From Bordetella parapertussis (GTDB lineage Bacteria > Pseudomonadota > Gammaproteobacteria > Burkholderiales > SG8-41): a stretch of DNA of 64,000 nucleotides. Below, one piece after another: positions 59,400-64,000 of this stretch (the first letter of the stretch is position 1; every line of letters starts with the position of its first letter). The stretch covers positions 62,001 to 126,000 of the forward strand of contig CAMATZ010000008.1 in the NCBI GenBank assembly GCA_945861275.1, written 5' to 3'. The notes beneath the pieces are model-generated. The model saw only the letters and a list, made by a program, of their open reading frames with translations. It made no database searches and was not told where the DNA came from. Made by a program: the position numbers and the translations under genes.

Positions 59400-60935
59400 A
59401 TGAATCGCAGGTCGTTCGTGAAGACGGCTGCGAGCGCATTGGCCGCTGCTCCGTTCGTGAGCCGGATTCCCCGGTCCGCCGCGGCCACGTCGAAATTCGA
59501 CCCGGGTTTTGCGACGGCCAGCAATGCGGTGCGCGCGCTTCGCAGCGGCGTCATCTCCGCGCGCGAGCTGACCGAGCACACCTACCGCCGCATCAGTCAG
59601 CACAACCCCAAAGTGAACGCGTTCGTCACGCTGATCGAAGAGCAGGCGATGGCGCGTGCGCGGGAAGCCGACGAGGCCCTTGCCGCCGGAAAAGTGTGGG
59701 GGCCGCTGCACGGGCTGCCGATCGTCATCAAGGATAATTTCTCGACTGCGGGCGTGCGGACGACCTCGGGCTCGAAGAAATTCGAGAACCGCATTCCTCG
59801 GGAAGACTCGGTGGCGGTGGCCCGGTTGAAGCGGGCGGGCGCCATCATCATCGGAAAAACGAACCTGCCGGAGTTCGCGCGCGACAACCAGACCCATAAC
59901 GAAGTAGCCGGCACGACGAACAATCCGTGGGATCCGCGCAGGACATCGGGCGGGTCCACCGGCGGCGGCGCGGCCGCACTGGCGGCAGGGCTCGGGTTCC
60001 TCGAGCTCGGCAGCGATATCGCGGGGTCCATCCGGAATCCGAGTCACTTCTGCGGCGTCTACGGCCACAAGTCGACACTGGACGTCGTCCCGGGTCCCGG
60101 CGCCATCGGGACCGGACTCGGGGCGAGCACGCCCAGCTTTCTGAGCGTCGCCGGCCCGATGGCGCGCGGCGCGGAAGACTTGAGAATGATGCTGGAAATC
60201 ATCGGCGGTCCCGTGCCGGCCGAGGCGGTGGCGCTGCAGTGGAAGTTGCCTCCCCCCCGCCGTGCGCGCTTCAGGGACTATCGCATCGGCTACGTGCAGG
60301 ACGATCCGTTCTGTGCCGTGACCGCGGACGTGCGGGATGTTCTCACGAATGCCATCGATGCGCTGCGCAAAGCGGGCGTGAATTTGAGCGAGGGGTGGCC
60401 CACAGGCGTCGACCCCGAAGCCCAGTTCGACGCTTACTACTTCCTGCTCGCGGCGCGTCTTGCTGGAACGGTGAGCCCGGGCGGCAAGCCGGAAAGCGCT
60501 GACGGACCCTGGGAGTACTACGTGAAAAGGAACCGTGGGGCGCTCGCCGCGTCCCACGGGGACTGGATCACGCGAACGGCGGCCCGGTTGCGCGCACGCG
60601 CCGTATGGCAGGAGTACTTCAAGACGTACGATGCCTTTCTGCTGCCCTGCAATTTCGTCGCGGCTTTTCCCCACGTCCACGAGATGCCCGCGTCCAGGCG
60701 CGTGCTCGATACACCCGAGGGTAGGCGCCTGTACAACGACGTCATGAAATGGACTTCGCTTGCAACGCTCAGCGGCTGCCCTGCGACCGTCGCGCCCGTC
60801 GGCCGCACGCGCGGCGGTCTGCCGGTGGGGCTGCAGATCATGGGGCCCTATCTCGAGGACGCGACGCCCATCGATATCGCGCGCCTCATGGCAGACATCG
60901 TGGGCGGTTTCGAGGCGCCGCCCGGATATGCATGA
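59400..60935 (+). CDS. Amidase-signature family protein with Tat-like signal
   Basis: A 511-residue amidase. The catalytic triad can be placed: Lys in PIVIKDNFST, cis-Ser in GGSTGGGAAAL and nucleophile Ser in GSDIAGSIRNP. The start MNRRSFVKTAASALAAAPFVS looks like a twin-arginine signal, so the folded enzyme is probably exported to the periplasm, which is uncommon for this family. A GGGGGACGGG site precedes the ATG. It may hydrolyse an amide whose acid is taken up by a neighbouring receptor. The long antisense ORF is a shadow. Confidence 0.9.
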   Translation: MNRRSFVKTAASALAAAPFVSRIPRSAAATSKFDPGFATASNAVRALRSGVISARELTEHTYRRISQHNPKVNAFVTLIEEQAMARAREADEALAAGKVWGPLHGLPIVIKDNFSTAGVRTTSGSKKFENRIPREDSVAVARLKRAGAIIIGKTNLPEFARDNQTHNEVAGTTNNPWDPRRTSGGSTGGGAAALAAGLGFLELGSDIAGSIRNPSHFCGVYGHKSTLDVVPGPGAIGTGLGASTPSFLSVAGPMARGAEDLRMMLEIIGGPVPAEAVALQWKLPPPRRARFRDYRIGYVQDDPFCAVTADVRDVLTNAIDALRKAGVNLSEGWPTGVDPEAQFDAYYFLLAARLAGTVSPGGKPESADGPWEYYVKRNRGALAASHGDWITRTAARLRARAVWQEYFKTYDAFLLPCNFVAAFPHVHEMPASRRVLDTPEGRRLYNDVMKWTSLATLSGCPATVAPVGRTRGGLPVGLQIMGPYLEDATPIDIARLMADIVGGFEAPPGYA

Positions 60936-61010
60936 TGACGCGACCCCAAGATCACGCACGGGGACAGGTCTTGCAATATAGCATCGCAACCGTGACGCCC
61001 GTCTTTTAGC

Positions 61011-61091
61011 AAGCCCGGAAGGAGCGCAGCGTATCCCCTTGGGCGGGAAGCTGTTCCCCGGATTACGGCCTTCGGCCTTCATCCGGGCTAC
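61011..61091. repeat. CCCGGATTACGGCCTTCGG repeat hairpin
   Basis: CCCGGAT-TACGGCC-TTC-GGCC-TTCATCCGGG forms a strong hairpin at 61056-61091, preceded by a related half (GCCCGGAAGGAGCGCAGCG). This is a common intergenic repeat in beta- and gammaproteobacteria. It fills most of the 299-base gap between the amidase and dioxygenase genes; nothing else was recognised there. Confidence 0.8.
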
Positions 61092-61234
61092 TCATGCCGC
61101 TCAATCGCGTACGAGTACGGGCTTTCAGGTGAGGTGGTTGTCGTTCCCTACACCCGCATTTCTCTACAAGTTGCGTTCGCGGGCGAATCGGGTGGAGAAT
61201 CAGGCTCGGGATCGAACACTGAGGAGAGCTGGCC

Positions 61235-62179
61235 ATGTCAGTACAAGCGGTGCGGGAAGTGGTAGCGCAGCAAGCTGGGGCGGTCGAAGTCGTTCCGATG
61301 GCCATACACATCGGCGCCGAGATCCGCGGTGTCGATCTGTCGCGTCCGCTGCCGCCGGCGCAGGTGAGTGCAGTCCGTGCTGCGCTGCTGCGCTGGAAGG
61401 TGGTGTTCTTTCACGATCAGACGCTCGATCACCGCAAGCATATCGCCGCCGCGCGCCAGTTCGGCGAAACCACCGCCGGCCATGTCGTCTACGGCAGCGA
61501 CGGCGAGTACCCGCAGATTTATTCCGTGGCCAAGAACCGCAAGGCCAACCGCTTCCAGGGTCAAACCCTGTTCCGCGCGTGGTCAGGTTGGCACACCGAC
61601 ATCACGGCGGCAATCAATCCGCCTGCGGCGTCTATCCTGCGCGGCGATATCGTGCCGCCCTACGGCGGCGACACCCTGTTCACCAGTCTGGTCGCGGCCT
61701 ACAACGCGCTATCGCCGGTGATGCAGAAATTCGTCGATGGCTTGCGCGGCGTGCATCGATTCGCACCGCCGTCTGGCGTGGACGAAACGCCGGAGTATCG
61801 GGAATTGATGCGCAAGCGCATCCTGGTGAGCGAGCACCCCATTGTGAGAGTACATCCGGAAACCGGCGAGCGGGCGCTGTTCGTGAGCCCGTCGTTCCTG
61901 AAGTCGATTGTCGGCTTGTCGCCGCGCGAGAGCCAGGTGCTGCTCGAATTCCTGTGGGAGCATATCGTGCGCCCCGAATTCACTGTGCGCTTTCGCTGGG
62001 CGCCGGGCAGCGTTGCGTTCTGGGATAACCGCGCCACCGCGCACCTGGCACCCAGGGATATCTTCGATTCGGACTTCGACCGCCAGTTCTATCGCGTCAC
62101 GCTGGTCGGTGATGTGCCGGTCGGTGTGGACGGCAAGCCCTCGAAGGCGGTTGAGGGCGAGCCCATCGGCGCGTTATAG
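61235..62179 (+). CDS. TauD/TfdA family dioxygenase (2)
   Basis: A 314-residue Fe(II)/2-oxoglutarate-dependent dioxygenase. Iron ligands occur in GWHTDITAA (His-x-Asp) and ATAHLAPRD (distal His), with Arg for 2-oxoglutarate in FYRVTLVGD. The start follows GAGGAGAGCTGGCC. A conserved EIRGVDLSRPL is near residue 30, after a 25-residue N-terminal extension. Just upstream of an FAH-family hydrolase by 54 bases, so ring or chain oxidation followed by C-C cleavage is plausible, though not shown. Confidence 0.91.
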   Translation: MSVQAVREVVAQQAGAVEVVPMAIHIGAEIRGVDLSRPLPPAQVSAVRAALLRWKVVFFHDQTLDHRKHIAAARQFGETTAGHVVYGSDGEYPQIYSVAKNRKANRFQGQTLFRAWSGWHTDITAAINPPAASILRGDIVPPYGGDTLFTSLVAAYNALSPVMQKFVDGLRGVHRFAPPSGVDETPEYRELMRKRILVSEHPIVRVHPETGERALFVSPSFLKSIVGLSPRESQVLLEFLWEHIVRPEFTVRFRWAPGSVAFWDNRATAHLAPRDIFDSDFDRQFYRVTLVGDVPVGVDGKPSKAVEGEPIGAL

Positions 62180-62233
62180 CGCGGTCATCACGGGGCGACG
62201 TCGCCTTCGTTTGAACACAAAGGGAGATAAAGA

Positions 62234-63022
62234 ATGAGCACGAAATGGTGCAGGTTTCAGGCAGGTGACAAGGTGTCCTACGGCAGGATCGACGGTGACA
62301 GCGTCATCGCGGTGGACGGCGCGCCCTGGGGCGCTCACACGGATACGTCGACGCGGCATGCGCTGTCGTCGGTGAAGCTCTTGATTCCGACGGTGCCGTC
62401 GACGTTCTACTGCGTGGGCATCAATTATCGCGAGCACATCATCCAGGCGGCCAAGCGCCGAGGCGTCGAGCCGGTATTCCCGCAAAGACCGGACATCGGT
62501 TACCGCGCCAACAACGCGCTGTGCGCGCACGACGACCCCATCGTCAAGCCGAAAGACGCCGGCGACATCTTTCAGTACGAAGGCGAACTCGTCGCTGTGA
62601 TCGGCAAGCAGGGCAAAAAGATCCCCGCGGACAAAGCGCTGGACCACGTGTTCGGCTGGACCATCGGCAACGATGTCAGCGAGCGCACCTGGCAGCGCGG
62701 CGATCGCACCCTGTGGCGCGGGAAAAACGCAGACAGCTTCAAGCCGATGGGGCCGTGGATCGTCACCGGCGTTGACTACCGCAAGATGACCACCGTGGTG
62801 CGCCTGAACGGCGAGGAAGTCGATCGCTTCGGCACCGCTGACATGATCCACGACGTCGAGACCTACATCGCCGAGGTGAGCAAGTACTGCACACTCTACC
62901 CGGGCGACGTGATGTGGATGGGCACCGACGGCTCGCCGCGCAACATGAAACCCGGCGACGTGTGCGAAGTCGACATCTCCGGCATCGGCACGCTGCGTAA
63001 CAAGGTGGTCGCAGAAGTCTGA
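62234..63022 (+). CDS. Fumarylacetoacetate hydrolase (FAH) family protein
   Basis: A 262-residue FAH-fold protein. The metal ligands are in FQYEGELVAVIGK (Glu) and WTIGNDVSERTWQ (Asp), with the substrate region FYCVGINYREHI. Members cleave C-C bonds or decarboxylate/isomerise oxo-acids from aromatic catabolism. GGGAG precedes the start. It follows the second dioxygenase gene closely and is probably co-transcribed. Actual reaction undetermined. Confidence 0.93.
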   Translation: MSTKWCRFQAGDKVSYGRIDGDSVIAVDGAPWGAHTDTSTRHALSSVKLLIPTVPSTFYCVGINYREHIIQAAKRRGVEPVFPQRPDIGYRANNALCAHDDPIVKPKDAGDIFQYEGELVAVIGKQGKKIPADKALDHVFGWTIGNDVSERTWQRGDRTLWRGKNADSFKPMGPWIVTGVDYRKMTTVVRLNGEEVDRFGTADMIHDVETYIAEVSKYCTLYPGDVMWMGTDGSPRNMKPGDVCEVDISGIGTLRNKVVAEV

Positions 63023-63072
63023 GACAAGCGGGTAATTGAACAGTACATGGAAATCGGCATAGCAATCACGCC

Positions 63073-63152
63073 GTAGGTTGGCGGTGAGCATAGCGAACCC
63101 CAACGTTCGCATGTCGTACACCGCTGATGTTGGGCTTACCAGCCCAACCTAC
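63073..63152. repeat. GTAGGTTGG inverted repeat between convergent genes
   Basis: GTAGGTTGGcggtgagc at the left and agcccAACCTACC at the right are related to the 30-base-arm element at 32.3 kb but have diverged in the centre. Its position between convergent genes again suits a bidirectional transcription stop. Confidence 0.8.
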
Positions 63153-63192
63153 CGAACTGGACCTTAAGGTTCTCGTCTGGGCGGTATCGAAA

Positions 63193-64000
63193 TCAGGCGG
63201 GCGCCGCGCCGCGCACACAGGTACGCTGCAGCACCCGTGGGAAACGCGCCGCGTCGAAATTGGTGTTGGCGCGGTGCAGAAGGCAGCGGTTATCCCACAT
63301 CAGCAGGTCGCCCGCCATCCATTTGTGGCGGTAGACGAAACGTTCCTCCACCGCGTGCGCGTTCAGTTTTTCCAGGCGTGCGCGACCCACTTCCTCCGGC
63401 TGGCCTTCGAAGTAAGCGGCGTGCTCGCCCATGAACAGCGCCTTGCTACCGGTTTCCGGGATCACGCGCACCAGTGGATGCGGCATAGGCGGGGCATCGG
63501 CGATTTCTTCCGGCGTGGCCTTGCTCCCCATGCGTGCCCGGGAAATTTCCCAGCTATGCACCACGCGCACACCTTCGAGTTCCGCCTTTTCGTCCGCCGG
63601 CAGCGCCTCGTACGCAGCGATCATGTTGGCGAAACACGTTTCTCCCCCATCCGGCGGCATCACCAAAGCGTGGAGAATGGTTGCGAGCGAGGGCTGGGGA
63701 CGGAACGATTTGTCGGAATGCCAGCGGGTGGATGCGACCTTGCCGCTGGGTTTCCCGTCAGCGCCGAGATTGCTGACAATATGCACCAGCGGGTTTACCG
63801 TGCCGCGGTTGACGGCCATGTGGCGCTCCAGCGTGCCGAATTGTTGCGTGAAGGCAATCTGCTGGTCGTGATCCAGATGCTGATCGCGAAAGCACAGCAC
63901 GTGGTATTGAACGAAGGCATCGTAAACCGCGCGTTTCGTGGCCTCTGCCAGCGGCTGGCGCAGATCCAGGCCCACAATCGCAGCGCCGAGGACGGGAGAC
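63193..64000 (-). CDS. TauD/TfdA family dioxygenase (3), 5' end beyond window
   Basis: At least 269 residues of a third Fe(II)/2-oxoglutarate dioxygenase. Reading on past the ORF track start gives SPVLGAAIVGLDLRQPL, the usual family N-terminus, so the start codon lies beyond the right edge. Iron ligands are in TRWHSDKSFRP (His-x-Asp) and CLLHRANTN (distal His), with a C-terminal Arg in RVLQRTCVRG. Its similarity to the protein at 32.4 kb is limited. Convergent with the FAH gene. Confidence 0.92.
   Translation of the reverse strand, partial: SPVLGAAIVGLDLRQPLAEATKRAVYDAFVQYHVLCFRDQHLDHDQQIAFTQQFGTLERHMAVNRGTVNPLVHIVSNLGADGKPSGKVASTRWHSDKSFRPQPSLATILHALVMPPDGGETCFANMIAAYEALPADEKAELEGVRVVHSWEISRARMGSKATPEEIADAPPMPHPLVRVIPETGSKALFMGEHAAYFEGQPEEVGRARLEKLNAHAVEERFVYRHKWMAGDLLMWDNRCLLHRANTNFDAARFPRVLQRTCVRGAAPA

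Noticed and set aside
59109-61082. 657-residue minus-strand ORF across the amidase
   Set aside because: Arginine/glycine-rich shadow of the GC-rich amidase gene; no recognisable domain, and the plus-strand frame has all catalytic motifs.

Overview
The window looks like chromosome from a GC-rich betaproteobacterium of the Burkholderiales type. Three things point there. The housekeeping block TPR protein-lolB-ispE-tRNA-Gln-prs-rplY-pth-ychF is a familiar betaproteobacterial order. The queE product has the CX14CX2C radical-SAM spacing described for Burkholderia QueE. There are thirteen orphan Bug/TctC-type periplasmic receptors, a hallmark of Burkholderiales. No rRNA, CRISPR array, prophage or intact insertion sequence was seen.

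Left part (1-14 kb), mostly core genome. An SDR dehydrogenase, mutM and a four-gene Gld-like ABC exporter operon (ATPase, permease, GldG-like auxiliary protein, DUF4340-like protein) lie on the minus strand. Divergent from them is the housekeeping run on the plus strand, with a clear intrinsic terminator after rplY, ending with an ankyrin-repeat lipoprotein.

Middle part (14-31 kb). A minus-strand catabolic operon (Asp/Glu-racemase-like protein, Bug receptor, FAD reductase, Ldh-family dehydrogenase, MmgE/PrpD protein, NIPSNAP protein) comes first. It is followed by a SRAP protein, an FMN-dependent alpha-hydroxyacid dehydrogenase, queD and queE, a two-gene nucleotidyltransferase/small-protein module, glnS and a peptidase E homologue. 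Next is a plus-strand trio: a predicted exported lactonase-type MBL protein, a predicted exported HpcH/HpaI aldolase-like protein and a Bug receptor.

Right part (29-64 kb), accessory and catabolic. Bug genes alternate with single enzymes: three TauD/TfdA-type dioxygenases, two MR/MLE enolase-superfamily proteins, a Gfo/Idh/MocA oxidoreductase, two VOC proteins, a CoA transferase, a cupin, an amidase and an FAH-family hydrolase. No TctA/TctB membrane proteins are present; the transport proteins here are a SLC13/DASS carrier, a CPA2 antiporter and an MFS exporter. Decay is visible in a 51-codon remnant of an SDR gene with its middle deleted, directly coupled to a Bug gene, and in an IS91-type transposase fragment with two stops.

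Intergenic spaces are rich in hairpin-forming repeats: CTTCACCC/GTGAAGGG palindromes at three loci, GTAGGTTGGGCT-type inverted repeats between convergent genes, GTAGGGCGCAAT, CGCAGAGG, CCCGGATTACGG and ATTCCC-N8-GGGAAT elements. The most unusual items are the deleted-SDR minigene, the exported aldolase/lactonase/receptor trio, the nucleotidyltransferase pair beside queE, and a QueD homologue that lacks the usual catalytic cysteine.
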